A stretch of 64,000 bases of DNA, taken from positions 248,001-312,000 of the forward strand of contig JAGYXB010002034.1 of NCBI GenBank assembly GCA_022495005.1, read 5' to 3'. The stretch's first letter is position 1, and every line of letters starts with the position of its first letter. This stretch comes from Rhyacophila brunnea. Lineage: Eukaryota; Arthropoda; Insecta; Trichoptera; Rhyacophilidae. Shown in pieces: positions 10,351-22,660 of this stretch. Position numbers and translations under genes: made by a program. The notes below the pieces were generated by a model, which worked only from the letters and a program-made list of their open reading frames with translations, made no database searches and was not told the origin of the DNA.

Positions 10351-13019
10351 CATACCTATCTATCTTATTAATCCATCGCGTGAATAATAAGTAGGTACCT
10401 ACTTACGTAAGCATATTTTACAATTCAAAAGACTAAGAAGTATCGCATCACCATGGACCATGATAATATAAGTCACCAAAGACTGACGCATCTGATTGTA
10501 CCCGACAAGGTCGTACCAGTGTACCTACCCCAAATTTGACGGTCACGTTGATTCATCACTTCTCGATTCGTCTTCTACATCATACACCGGGGATTCATTT
10601 CCGTACTTAGGCACATATTACCGATGTGATGTTCTCAAGCCAGAAATACCCAGTTCTTCTTCAATTATTCCACTATTAGGTACCTACACTACTATAATTA
10701 TTAATCCCTATGGCCTGTTGTAGGTACCTAGTATTGCAAATGGAAGAGATTGATAAAACTCGAGTTTTGCTGGATTTGATTCTAGTACCTTATATACCTT
10801 TATTGCACTTGAGTTAAGTAGCTGGATACCTTGAGACGATTTTACGTACGTAGAGGCCCAAGGCGACGAGAGGATTGTAGCCCCTTTTGAACATTTTCCT
10901 AAGTGATAAACCAACACTGAGTGATAAATTCTTGATTTTCTTACGCTTTGATGTTTTACATACTTACCTACTGCCTTATGAAGCGACCAATTCATCTGCT
11001 TTATGGAAAACAGCAATTGTCGATACCAACCTTCACACAGTATATGTCCACGAGGACTATTTCTTTAGATTAAAACATATTTTTCTTCAAAATTACTCAT
11101 CAACTTTACACCGAATTGTGCGCGAAACGTCATGAACCCAGTTCATTCGCTGTTCAAGCGGAATGTGACAGTTATTTATGGTTCTCTCTGTTCAACTTTG
11201 CTTTCATGCCATACGCCACGGAAAGGACTGTTGCCGAGCTTTGTTACTATTTATTTTTATTTATATTATATATCAGTATGCGTTTTATATTATTTATGTA
11301 TATGGGAAGGTCTTTTCTCAAGGAACGGTGATGAATATACATGCCGCGAAGCACAATAATGCCGTGTTGATATTGTATTTATGTGTGTGGAAAAATATAT
11401 AACTTCACCCACGTTTGTATTGTGTGTAAAGACAGTGAGTACCAGAACCATTTTAAATATTTTAATACTAAAATAAAATTTTATTTTTCTACATTTCTTA
11501 TCTCCTATATAACTATTATCATTGTATCAAAAATAACATTATTTATCTCCCTATCATGTACCTAACTAGTTAGGTAGGTGGATATTGTTGATTAGTGGAG
11601 GTATTTAACTGCATAAGTAGAATAATATGTAAGCAAGTTAAGTAAATCGACGTCAAAGGTTACCTTCTGTTTTCCATGTGCTTTTCCTGAGAGTATAATA
11701 TTCTTGCATTTAACTCATAGTGGTCAGTAGGTACCTATGATTTTTTTCCTCGAAGATGGTGATGGTAACACTGTTCCAATCTTTTTTCTCGGCCCGACAT
11801 TTGATTTAGAAACGTTTACTTGCCTGCCTACATGAATGTTCCTTTATAACTAGAGGAATTTTACATCAAAAAGCTCAGAAAACAAATGTTGGTATCAATT
11901 TTAACTTGAAAAGTTTTTTTGATACCTAGAGGTAGAGACGGATTGTCGGTCCAGAATGCAACACTCTGGCTCTGCGCTTTTGTGAATCAACCCCATACGG
12001 TACAATAACAGGATAAGATGGAGGGCACTAGGTGTAATCTTGTTTTTTACATTATGGTCCAGATATTAATCGTGATAGAGTAATGTAAGATAGTACCTAA
12101 GACCTTTATAATTTGGTTTTCATATTGAACCTAGTACCTACCCACTTATGACTAGGGGGGTAGGTATAAATTTTAGATATGTATATAGGTTTTATACATA
12201 GGTATTATGTAATAATTATCTATTTATTTTCTAATTAACTCTAATTATTATCAGTGTCTTGAAATAATCACTTTACTTTCAAATTATTTAGCATTGAGTA
12301 TCTCGGGTTATCACCGGCTGTGCTATGCAGCTATTACTTCTTCAATTTCTTTTTTACATCATTATAATCAAAGTACCTACTAAATAATACTAGGTAGGTA
12401 CTATAAATAATCATGGAAGTTGGAAACAATAGCATTATCATTTTTAAATTATTTTGCTCAGTTAAAATTTTCCTGCCGTACTGTACCTACGCCGAATGAA
12501 GCAGAGGTGTTTGTTGGACTGTAAATAAATCTTTTCGGTAGATGTAAAACATCCACCCACCACCATCCACCACTGCGCCTACATTTATCAACTTACTATG
12601 TTTATATATTGAAACGCATTTAAATATAGTCTTATGTGTTATTTATTTCGATATAAGGCTGTCTTACAATATTTCGGTTCACTGAACAGAGGCGTAGATA
12701 GCAAGGTAACTATTTTAAGCTACGAGATCGTAAATATCTACTTAAGTATTTACCAACCTACTAAATATTTTTTTTTACAAAAATCAAATCAGAGAACTTT
12801 TCAAAATATAAAAACAACATTATCCTTACGATTTTTCTTAACAATACCTGTGATTGCAATAAAGTAGGTATTAAAAAATCCGCTCATCTTAGGTACCTAT
12901 ATGTCCTTAGAATTCAATATCCTTCTGAATTCAGAATGCATACACCCACTACGTTAATAAATTAGGAATACAAATTAATTTCTTTGATTGGATTAACTGT
13001 CAATTCTTGGTAGAAATGC
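10351..13019. other. Unassigned AT-rich stretch, 2.7 kb
   Basis: Several overlapping plus-strand frames lie between 10496 and 11565 but none resembles a protein family, and their composition is that of the flanking DNA. TAGGTACCTAC motifs are frequent. No inverted repeat was recognised. Confidence 0.4.
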
Positions 13020-13158
13020 CTTGTATTAATTAAAATAAAACACAATATTATGTAGTTGCAATGTCCATTTGAAGCGGACACATCGGTCCTGACTTAGATA
13101 TATTAACAGAAGTGAAACTATTACTACATACCTATTGTGTTTTATTTTAATTACTATT
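13020..13158. repeat. Foldback repeat, family F-like
   Basis: TTAATTAAAATAAAACACAA on the left and its inverse GTGTTTTATTTTAATTA on the right enclose a GAAGCGGAC segment. The layout and the AACTGTCAATT.TTGGT start resemble the elements at 20955-21133 and 45116-45283. Confidence 0.55.
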
Positions 13159-13159
13159 T

Positions 13160-13586
13160 ATTAATAAACTATTTTTTTGTTCAGCTAATAATTCTAATTA
13201 TTGAACATACTTACATAATTTTGAAAACATTTTTGAGAAAATATATTATTATAACCAATAGAAAAAATCTTTTTTGAAAAATGTAAGACACCCAGCAGGA
13301 ATCTAACCTGTATCTCTCGTGTTTTGCGCTCATTTACATAGACCACCATGCTATAGGCGCCATACTTAATTGCGACAAATTTTAACTACAAACTGAGGCG
13401 ATCGGCTTTTGTATTTTAAATCAAAGTAGGTATTACTTTAATTACTAACCGACATCACGGATCCCTCCAAGATTTTTTGTTGTAACTTACTTGAACTTGC
13501 TAATAATTTTTAATCTTTTCTTATTCACGAATAATTCACAAGATTTATTTTCGATTCCTGCTGGGTGTCTTACTTTAAAAAAAAAA
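13160..13586 (-). mobile_element. tRNA-derived SINE-like unit (family S1), minus strand
   Basis: The tRNA-like part (about 13286-13361) has, on the minus strand, GCATGGTGG as a box A region and a damaged box B, GGTTAGATTCC. It shares flanks with the copies at 21970-22660, 32530-32790 and 49155-49830: ATTGG.TATA..TTTTCTC on one side and GATCCGTGATGTCGGTTAG on the other. A second GATTCCTGCTGGGTGTCTTA end at 13553-13574 suggests two units in tandem. Confidence 0.65.
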
Positions 13587-13590
13587 AAGT

Positions 13591-13814
13591 GGTACTGTTC
13601 GGTTAAACCGGACACAGCGGAAAACGCATTTTTAAAATAGCCGATAAACTGGATTATTTGTTAGTTTGGGTTAGTTTAGGTTAAGTTAGGTTGGGTTAGG
13701 TTAGGTTAGGTTAGGTTAGGTTAGGTTTGGTTAGGTTAACCTAACAAATAATCCAGTTTATCGGCTATTTTAAAAAGGCGTTTTCCGCTGTGTCCGGTTT
13801 AACCGAACAGTACC
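13591..13814. mobile_element. Foldback element with telomere-like core
   Basis: Arms of about 80 bp begin GGTACTGTTCGGTTAAACCG and end with the exact inverse CGGTTTAACCGAACAGTACC. The loop is a TTAGG-type array (13663-13737). A second family member with shorter loop is at 22237-22405, with near-identical 8-bp flanks. No coding capacity. Confidence 0.85.
13663..13737 (+). repeat. Interstitial (TTAGG)n-like array
   Basis: About six perfect TTAGG units in a row (13696-13725) are surrounded by variants (TTTAGG, TTGGG, TTTGG). TTAGG is the common insect telomere unit. Here the array forms the loop of the foldback element rather than a chromosome end. Confidence 0.9.
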
Positions 13815-14120
13815 TTGGCTCTACTTATAGAGTAATTCTTAGAACACGATGCGGAACCGTTGACCGAAAAACCGGTAAATCCTTCACATGTTCTTTTTAT
13901 CTTCTACTTAGGCGTTCTAATGAGAATTATATACCTATGTTTTGCTCACTGAACTTGGTCGTCAAAGTTAGACGCGTATCTTAGGGACTTACGCGCCTCA
14001 GTATGGTTCTGCATCGCGCTCTTAGTCTTTTGGAAAGATTTCGTAACGTTTACTGGCCATTTTTTGTTTATTATATTAGCTACGCACGTGTTTTAATTAT
14101 AAAGACATTTAAATGTGAAT

Positions 14121-14180
14121 CTTCCAAATACGGGATTCAAACCCGTGACCCCTGACTTCACAAGTAAGCAGGCCACCCCT
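14121..14180 (-). repeat. tRNA-like segment, minus strand
   Basis: The reverse complement reads GTGGCCTGCTTACTTG and GGGTTTGAATCCCG, a strong T-arm/box B. The 5' half does not fold into a convincing tRNA, so this is probably a SINE head or tRNA pseudogene. Confidence 0.45.
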
Positions 14181-14285
14181 AACTGTTTTCTTGATTTGCT
14201 GGTTATCTATGTCCTGCTAAATTACTCAACATTAGTAACCAGTTTATTGACATCCACATGGTTCACGTGATTCTATCAGTGCAGT

Positions 14286-14921
14286 TAGGGATTGCAATAC
14301 CGGTATTCCAGTATTTTTCAATACAGAAATACTGGTTTTAAAAATCCAAAATACCGGGATTTTCGGTATTAAGAAAGCAAACTCGTTTTCGTTTTTGAAA
14401 ATGAATTATAAGTTATGTGCTGCTAAAATCCAAATATATTGAATGAATCCAACAGAGGTGAAAAAATAATAAAATTAATTTCATTAAGTATATTTTACAA
14501 ATTATCGTAATATTATTTCGAAATAGAAAACATCCGTGACAAAAATGTTCGATTATTCTATAATAATTATTGATGGCTGTACAAGCGTTAAATTTAAGAA
14601 GCTTTTCCTGCAGCCGGACTTATTTGCACTCGATGAACTTTTGAGGGCTTTAGTTAAAATTATCAATATATTCAAATTATTTGTAAAACATCACTAGTTC
14701 TACAATTATGATCAATACATATTTTTAATGTCAACATAATAAATGTAGGTATGTAGGTTCATGCTATAAAATAATATTTTAAAAAGATTTTAATAGCTAT
14801 ATTTATTGATAAATCCTACTTCTGTTTTTTTAATGTTTAAGAAATACCGGTATTATACCGGTATTCAATAAGAAATACCGAAAAACCGGTATTGACATTT
14901 TCATTCGGTATTGCAATCCCA
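14286..14921. mobile_element. TIR element with TAGGGATTGCAATACCGG ends, 636 bp
   Basis: The left end TAGGGATTGCAATACCGGTA pairs with the right end CGGTATTGCAATCCCA. Several ACCGGTAT-type motifs cluster inside both ends, as expected for subterminal transposase-binding sites. The termini look like known hAT ends, but the flanks AGTGCAGT and GTCTTATA show no surviving duplication. Non-coding. Confidence 0.75.
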
Positions 14922-16529
14922 GTCTTATATTCTCAATTGATTAAACTGCTCTGCAATCTTCTTACATACAGTAACGCTCAACATTATATCTTCTAATTCA
15001 GCCAACTTTTAGCACTTGTTGCAAATTTTAATTAAATTATTAATAGTAATATCGTGTAATATTTAATTTCGTCAAACGTCACGCCACTGCAAAATAGGTA
15101 CGGCGTGACATATGAACATGACATATGGCAGGTAAATTTATGCCATTCATCATCTCTCGGAGCAAAATGTTGTTCCAGTGAATTTATGCGACTTGGAGCT
15201 GAAGTCACCATTCGATATAATTTATTGTTATTGCTTATTCTAACTTGTAAAAATGTAAAAGAAGGTTTATTCTTACTTACCTTACTGGCCATAATCGCTT
15301 TTACCCCGAATTTAAAATGTCAAATGTCATTGAACTTCCAAAATACATTATTATGTTATATTCAATGACATTAATATGGACGAAGCATCTAGAACTCACT
15401 TTGTGTCGGGTCTGCCGGATGGCGAAATTCATATTTTAATATGGGTATCCTACGCTCAAATGAACATTCTGCTTGTAAGCGGTCTGGCGACACCGCTGGG
15501 TCTGCCCATACAAAATTTTTGACTATCAGGTTTCGACTCCAACGTTATTATTGTGTTACAAAATGCCAATGTGCCTAGTTAAAAAACGTAAAAAAATCTA
15601 CTTAACACTCCAAGAAAGATGGGATATCACTTTTCATGTGTTAGTATTATTTATTATTTATAAAATGCCATTTTAAGATATTGATGAATGTTTATTCAAT
15701 GCAATTGAATGACAGGAACCATTGGACAGTCAGTCGCCTGTGATTCGCTGGGCTCACTTGCGTCTAATCTCCGAGAAGTCGTAAGTAACCGAAAATCTGT
15801 TTCTAACGCAATGAGTCATGACACTAATACGCCATTACAATAAAGGTTATATTACTATAAATTCTCGAAGCTTGCATTGCATAATGGAAACGGATACGTC
15901 ATATGGTCACGTGATATCTACCTACACATCTGTGAATGACTTTCATGTACAATTTCTCGTGCGCGCCGGGTATGAAGTGAGTTGTCCATTTAATTGGTTA
16001 AATGTCATTGGTTATATTATACTTACTTCACATCAAATATTAAATCTTCATTTTTTGATGTAAATAGATCAGCGTTCGCCCATAATAGGTACATATCTAC
16101 TGATTGAATTATGAACATCGTGTACCTACGTAGGTAGGTACCTATCATGCTTATAAAATGCCGTATTCCTTGTTATCGGGAATCGAAATTCGAAATTCAA
16201 AATTCTTTCATTCCAAATTACCTAATGTTCTCCATGAATTCAGAATAGTGTTGTAGTTGTCAGTATATTATTGATCAAATATCTATTTTTGACCGCAATA
16301 ATAATTTCTCATAAATTACGAATAATAATCATTTATCAAAATGTCACTCGAATCTAAGTACCTGGCTCGTAACTATCTCAGTAGATAATATGTACCGTCA
16401 TTGTATTTATAATACTGTACCGATCGTTACGTTGCAAATAAAACTCGCTCCTGCATACATCTTCGACTTCTTCATCATCACTCTCAACACCATAACCCAC
16501 ACATCGAACACCACAGTGGAACGCTAACA
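14922..16529. other. Unassigned AT-rich stretch
   Basis: No gene or shared repeat was recognised. Opposed reading frames at 15032-15368 overlap each other and show no family resemblance. Confidence 0.4.
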
Positions 16530-16537
16530 GTGTAAAC

Positions 16538-16822
16538 TACAGAACAGATTAATAAATATAATTCAGATAGACTATAGGTACCTACTCCAATAGACTACAT
16601 TTTGAAGCAGGGTTTTGAATGTGTGAGTATCCTTTGAAAATGAAACACACAATATAAACGTGCAATACTGTGTGTTGCAACCTTCAAATACCTACACCAA
16701 TATTAGATGAGCGTCAGTGCATAAACCGAGAGCAGTTGTCAGACGAAGGACAAGCTTAGAATGACGTATTCTTGACACGTGTTTATATTTATCCCAAGTT
16801 CCCATTAATTCTGTGTTCCCTG
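16538..16822 (+). mobile_element. Family C element, copy C2
   Basis: The copy runs from TACAGAACAGATTAATAAA to TCTGTGTTCCCTG and is flanked by GTGTAAAC (16530-16537) and GTGTAGAC (16823-16830), an 8-bp duplication with one mismatch. The body is closer to the copy at 62312-62653 than to C1. Non-coding. Confidence 0.82.
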
Positions 16823-16835
16823 GTGTAGACCATTT

Positions 16836-18030
16836 CCCCCATAAGCAGAAAGGCAGCTATTTGCCAAAGTCATATTTTGAGATAATGAGACATTCACGTT
16901 TTTTCAACTTTTCTTTAAAAAAAATTCAATAGTGTGGATGAATCATTTGATTTATGGTATAAGCAAAAACCAGTATATTTTCAATTGATGCTGTGTTTTT
17001 GCATACCCATGAATCTCGTTATACCAGTGACAAAGATTGCATACTAGGCGATTATTAAAAGCCTACCTTCTTAAGAAAAATATTTTTTAATTGCATATTG
17101 ACATATTTATATACTTAATCACTTCATTATTTTATGTTATATAAAAATAATTTATTTTGTCAACGAAAGATGTCGTATATATAGGAATGTATTACAGTAT
17201 TACACAGTTGACAATACAATCTGCAAAGGTATTAAAAAATATACCACAGCGCGCCGTAAATAAATAATAAACGCCGCGACGTCTCGACGTAAATAAATTC
17301 CCGATTATGTGTGAAATAATTCTGAATTTTTTTCGTATGGATTTTACGTCTCGTAACCTCAGCAAGTCTGCTGATTTGTACGAAATAAGGTAAGCTCCTA
17401 TCGCAGAGCCTAAAACATTCGCGCATAATAATATTGTTGTCACGACTGCGCACTTTGTCCAAAATCATTAATAATTAGATAATTAAAAAAATAAATTCAA
17501 TCGGCGTTTAATCGAATATTAATAAATAAGTACCTAAGTAGGTATAGATTATTTTTATAAATAAAAATACATTTTATCTAATGATTTTTGATGGGTATAC
17601 ATGTTTTGAAAAATACGTAATTTAAACACATCGCTCATTTTTATCTCGTCAATGAGTTTTTGAGGTTTCATTGAATTAGTGTGCCGTTGTCATTTATTAG
17701 TGAGTACCTATTCATTAGTAGTAAATATCGTACTATTCTCGTAAGTATACCTGACAAGTGTGCTCTTTTTATCAGATCTCCACAGCCTACCTCTTTCCAA
17801 AAGTCACCCTTCGCCACTGCGTTATACTTACTGCCTTCTTGTTTAGAATAACTACCGTTTTCGTGAAAAAAACGAAAAACAATATGTCGACTTTTATACT
17901 GAAATAAATTGTATATCTAGGTACTGCTTTTGACTTTATGTCAAATGGTTCAGAATTTCACGTAGAGCATTATCTGTACACTAACTCAATTTGCGATCGT
18001 TGTCGAAAAGCTGCCTTTTTCTTATGGGGG
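16836..18030. mobile_element. TIR element with CCCCCATAAG ends, split by family B
   Basis: CCCCCATAAGCAGAAAGGCA at 16836 has its inverse AGCTGCCTTTTTCTTATGGG at the right end. After removing the nested family B element (17025-17819) the unit is about 390 bp. No target duplication was found and there is no coding content. Confidence 0.7.
17025..17819. mobile_element. hAT-like non-autonomous element, family B copy 2
   Basis: The 8-bp duplication CGTTATAC is perfect at 17017-17024 and 17820-17827. The copy begins CAGTGACAAAGATTGCATAC and ends CCTTCGCCACTG, and it aligns with 224-1100 apart from the insertion at 468-623. No transposase. It is the younger insertion in the 16836-18030 unit. Confidence 0.92.
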
Positions 18031-19798
18031 CAGAAAGTAGGTGCCTACACAATGATGTAACATAGGTAGGTAGATAGCTATTTTATCTATTTGGCTCATA
18101 TTATATTTATTTTAGTCACCACGATGACCAAATATACAATATATAACCATCATTTACGATGGTGACGTACCTACGTACTTATAGTTTCAATAGGTGGGGA
18201 CCATTCCTTTGATTTACCTACATATAAAAATGCTTCACAATCACTATTTAACATAATATTCTGAGATCATAATCACACATCACACTGGTCGATAATCTTT
18301 TATTTAATTTAACACATATTATTTATTTTAGTCCCTTTATAAGTAGGTATACCCAGGTATAGTTTTTTTAAACGTACGTATTTTTATTTATTTCTTATCA
18401 CCTGTATAGTTAATTGTGTAGGTGTCTTAGATTGAAAATTTACTTTGTATTTATTCACTTATTTAAAATTCCTTCTTCGTGTTCAACTGGGTAGGCGCTA
18501 GGTACCTACTTACTAAGTAATTTATATACACAGGTACCTTAATATATCACAAAAGTACCTGAAACAGTATAATGTATTCAAGAATAAATTATCATTTTCT
18601 CGCGGTTTACCTTTGGCACTTGTTCAATTTAGTACATACCTGTGTATTATTTGTTATATGCTGGAAAATCCGCGCTCGCACCACTGAGCCGCAGGCGATG
18701 AAAATCCTTCGAGGCGACCTCTCACGATTCTCGAGACAATTCGAGATAACTAGATACCTAGTACCTACTATAGATTGGTATATACATATTATATTATGTG
18801 TGTAAATACATCTTCGATATTCTATTTATCTATTAAGTATTTACCCTATGTTACTACTACTGGATTATTCAGATTAATTAGTTTGTTTTTGCCTAAGGGG
18901 ATGAAAGTATAGTAAACATCAGTGTCACTTTTTTATTAAGCAAATGAGGTGATTAGTCATAAAGTAGCGGAATCTTTGCAATCTTGAATCTAATATTTTT
19001 TTTAAATTGTAGCAACATTGGTATGACTATATGAACTATGAACAGTGACGATATTAACAGCCTTTGTGGTTCCATCATAACCATCGCACAGCAAAGTGTT
19101 TTCAAGGGGGCTCCAAACCTGTCCACGTACCTACCTAAGACCATTGTAATTATAATTTTCCTGGGGTTGCACAATAACCGTTATGGTATGGTAAAATTTA
19201 ATGCATCATTATGATGCCCCTACTTTCTGTAACATAGTATTATATTGGATTGATCATAAATAATTAACAAAATATTATAATTATTTAACTTAACAATCTA
19301 GGATGAGTAGTAAAATGTTGTATCAATTATAACATAACTATTAAAAATATAAGTATATTAGGTACCTACCTAGGTATGTCTTGAAATAAAAAGTCATCGA
19401 CTATTTTCAGATATCGCCTTTATCTGATTTCTCTGTCGTTTTGTTGATTATTGAGATACATTTTCTGAGTATGTATCTATGTATCTACCTACCAATAATT
19501 AAATGTTTTAAATTCACACTAATTTTAAGATTTAGCCTACTAACTGTTAGGTAGGTAGGTATATTTGAAAAAATATGCAGGTGTGTATTACAATACCCAA
19601 CAAATATTTTTATTTACAGCACACCTAAAACTTTTTAAAAATAAGAAATGCAGATTTTAATTTAGCGTACCTACAGTATTATTAAAACAAATGCTTATTC
19701 ATAATAAATTATACGACAAGCGTTTTATGTGTATACCTAACTAGTACCTAAATATTATCAAGTATGGTTAACAAAACTAGATATACCTATGTACCTAT
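18031..19798. other. Unassigned AT-rich stretch
   Basis: No gene, tRNA-like segment or shared repeat was recognised. The frames at 18572-18805 and 18953-19174 show no family resemblance. Confidence 0.4.
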
Positions 19799-19952
19799 AG
19801 TACGAAAACATCTTCTTGTCTACGTGTTAATACTGTGAACTAACATGCTCCGCCAATTTTTCACCGCATCTCCATTATAAACTAACAAGCTCCTCTCGTT
19901 TAGTAAACAACAGCGCCTGGAAGCGGAGCCAAGAAGATTTTTTCGTACAGTA
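19799..19952. mobile_element. Short TIR element (about 150 bp)
   Basis: TACGAAAACATCTTCTTG on the left pairs with CAAGAAGATTTTTTCGTACA on the right, and GCTCCGCC pairs with GGCGGAGC further in. A stretch of the middle recurs inverted at about 9890. Confidence 0.6.
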
Positions 19953-20683
19953 ATTGTAGATTATATTATTACACCTAACGGTGAGGAAATGAAGAAAGGA
20001 AGATAAATGTATTATTGTTTAATTAGAAATTTTAAAATAAAATTGTGATTCAAAAATAAATATAATTCTTTCGGTAACAATATAACCGTTTATTTAAGTT
20101 TTGTTAAGTTTTCGAAGAAATTATTAAAATATTTATTTGCAATGCACCATGTCATAACTTATAGTAGCTGGCCGTATGACAGTCATAAGGCTCCATCTGA
20201 AAAAGAAGAAAAAAATTTAGTTAATCAATTATTTGTGGGATAACATGGAATGATACAGGTTGACTAATTAGAATTAATTATTTAATAATCAATGTAAATA
20301 GGCAAACGTGAAATCGAAAATTATGGAATATATTCGTCGAGATTCTCGTTACAATTTATCAAGAATTGAGAATTTCGAAATTTCCTGAAATAAAAATCTG
20401 TAGAAAAGTAATTCACGTTTTCTCGTGAGACGAGAATTCCCGATCCCAACGTCTATAGGCAAGGTTCAAATATAATCTATTAAAAGTGATTATTGTTTTT
20501 CAATGAATATTATAGGTAAACATTGTTTTTGAGTTATTTAATATGCTTATTATTGATAAATGTTTAATTTTGTAAATATTTTGGAAATAAGACAGCCTAT
20601 GGGGATGCAGTTAATTTAATTATTAGTCTTAGTATTTTTTTTCAGAATATTTTTTATTACCTAATAGCTACATAAAAGCGCTT
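19953..20683. other. Unassigned AT-rich stretch
   Basis: Nothing recognisable beyond A/T-rich simple sequence. Confidence 0.4.
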
Positions 20684-21217
20684 AAATGCCATTAAATCAT
20701 ACATAATTTTGGATATTTTATAGATATAATAAGGCAGGGTTTAATGAATTTAAAAAATGAACCAACAATATGTGTAATATGATGTATTCTTAATACAACG
20801 AAAACAAATAAGTATGAATGAAAAAGTGTGCAAAATTCTGTCGTATCGTCCAAAGTAAACCAAAACTATTATGATTTGGTTTAGGCAGGGCTTAATTGAT
20901 TGATGAAAAAAAACACCATACACGTAAATTTTAGTCTTCAATAAAAACAAATACCTTTTATCGTGTTTGTCAATTCACGGTGGAACTGCATTGTATGTAT
21001 TATTGATTAATTTAATAAAACGCAAAATTTTGTAGGTAGGTACTTATTCCACTTTTATTATTAAAAAATGTGGACCAGTTTCGTCCGCCCGATGTCTCTT
21101 TAAGGCGGACGAAACTGGTCCAAATTTTCAAAAAACAAATACTACGTATGACTAACAAAGTTTAATGTGCACTATTTAAGGCAGATCTTAACAGCCTACC
21201 TCCACCCTTCGCTAGTG
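20684..21217. mobile_element. Family A hAT-like element, copy A4, 5' truncated and interrupted
   Basis: The interior (ATTTTATAGATA, GTTTAGGCAGGGCTTAATTG) and right terminal repeat (TTCGCTAGTG end) match family A. The left half is missing. A 179-bp foldback (20955-21133) has inserted into the right terminal repeat and duplicated the sequence around AACAAATAC. Confidence 0.82.
20955..21133. mobile_element. Foldback element, family F, nested in family A
   Basis: The unit is bounded by AACAAATAC on both sides (20946-20954 and 21134-21142) and is absent from the same site of other family A copies. Its right part is a hairpin: TGGACCAGTTTCGTCCGCC and the exact inverse GGCGGACGAAACTGGTCCA, 19 bp each. 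The same hairpin and flanking text occur at 45116-45283. Confidence 0.8.
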
Positions 21218-21969
21218 TTATTTAGGTACATGACAAATAGTCCGCGTTGGATACTCATCTACTTGAACGCCTATGAACCCACGCGTCTCGGGCTCGAATC
21301 GCATGTTCACAATTCATGAAAATTCACATGTTGTTTTACAGTATTTGTATCGATCCAGAGCAATTTATAACGTGGCTAAATAATGTCAAAACAGGGCGTC
21401 TGACTTTATCCATCATCATACCTAACGGATTGTAAAATTAATGAAAATGGAAAAATGAATAAAAAAACAATTAAGTACCTACTTGAAAACCTCTTTTCTA
21501 TTACATATTATTATTTCATAGTCGTATGTAAGTATGTTTATAAATACCTGACTACCTTTAGATATCTACAAAAGTAAATGTTTCTATATATGGTGGCCTT
21601 TGACAGAAAAAATATTATTTCCACCTTGTGTTTGAAGAGGAAAATAATATTATCTATAATTTATGCAAAATGCGAGAGTTCCCAACTGACGCACGCTGTA
21701 CTTTGATAATAATTGCACGAATAAGTAGTTTCGGGCAACACGTTTGTGAAAATGTCAATCCGTGCCTGTACATTCTATATACATGTGTTCACGATGTTGA
21801 CAGGGTCGGCGTGAGGACTTTTTTCGCAATATAAAAAACATTAAATAGTGGGCTCTGAATTTGTCAAGCAAACTATTGATAGGTGATCATACCGCTCAGT
21901 GATTATTATCGGAACACTGATTAAAACTCGGCCTATGTAGGTACCTACACACTATTAATAGATAATAAA
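21218..21969. other. Unassigned, with a weak tRNA-like segment
   Basis: At about 21240-21300 there is a GGATACTCATCTACTTG...GGGCTCGAATCGC segment that resembles box A and box B, too weak to call. The rest shows nothing recognisable. Confidence 0.35.
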
Positions 21970-22660
21970 TGGTAATAAACTATTTTTTTTATTCAACGAA
22001 TAAGACACAAGATTTGAGAATGTAATATTCTATAGGTATATTTAATATACCTACATAATTTAAAACATCTCATGCATATACACACTAGAATAGATCATTT
22101 TGTAGAAAAAAATACGACACCCGACGGGACTTGAACCTGTATTTGCTGGATTCGCGCCAGAATGCTTTTCCAATTAAACTACGGGCATCTTAGTTAATTA
22201 CGACGATTTTAACTAGTAGTTGTTACATGAAATTCTGGTTATATACGTTTATCCTGGATACACCGCCAAACACTTTTTGAAAATAGCCGATATACTGGAT
22301 TATTTGTTAGTTTGTGTTAGTTTAGGTTATTCTAACAAATAATCCAGTATATCGACTATTTTCAAAATTTGTTTCCCGCTGTATCCAGGATAACCGACTA
22401 GTACCAAAATTCTTATCGAATTGCGTTATAATGTTGGCTATCGGTTTCAGTATATTAAATTAAGGTAGGTATCAATTAATTCCTTAATTACTAACCGACG
22501 TCGCAGATTACTCCATTATTTAGTTTATATAACGTAGGTACTTAGATTTGTTAATAATTTTAATAAACATTTTTATTATTCAACGAATAAGACGCAAGAT
22601 TTTCTACAAAATGATGATTTCTAGGTGTATGCATGAGATGTTTTCAAATGATGTAAGTAT
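21970..22660 (-). mobile_element. tRNA-derived SINE-like unit (family S1), minus strand, interrupted
   Basis: The tRNA-like head lies at about 22116-22189 on the minus strand: GATGCCCGTAGTTTAATTGG (box A region) and GGTTCAAGTCCC (box B). Both sides carry TTATTCAACGAATAAGACAC/GCAAGATTT, so two S1 boundaries or an inverted pair are present. A foldback element (22237-22405) interrupts it; removing it restores the order seen at 32530-32790. Confidence 0.7.
22237..22405. mobile_element. Foldback element related to 13591-13814
   Basis: The arms contain AAAATAGCCGATATACTGGA and TCCAGTATATCGACTATTTT with a short loop. They share AACAAATAATCCAGT and TCGGTTAT with the larger copy at 13591-13814. Flanks GAAATTCT (22229-22236) and AAAATTCT (22406-22413) suggest an 8-bp target duplication. 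The loop holds only TTAGTTTAGGTTA rather than a long array. Confidence 0.8.

Noticed and set aside
10496..11402. Cluster of overlapping plus-strand reading frames of 60-82 codons
   Set aside because: Several frames overlap the same bases, none has a recognisable motif, and flanking splice or promoter signals do not favour one of them.
13663..13737. Chromosome end or telomere
   Set aside because: The array is short, imperfect and enclosed by inverted arms with ordinary sequence on both sides.
15032..15368. Opposed frames of 86 and 87 codons
   Set aside because: They cover the same DNA on both strands and read as low-complexity chance frames.
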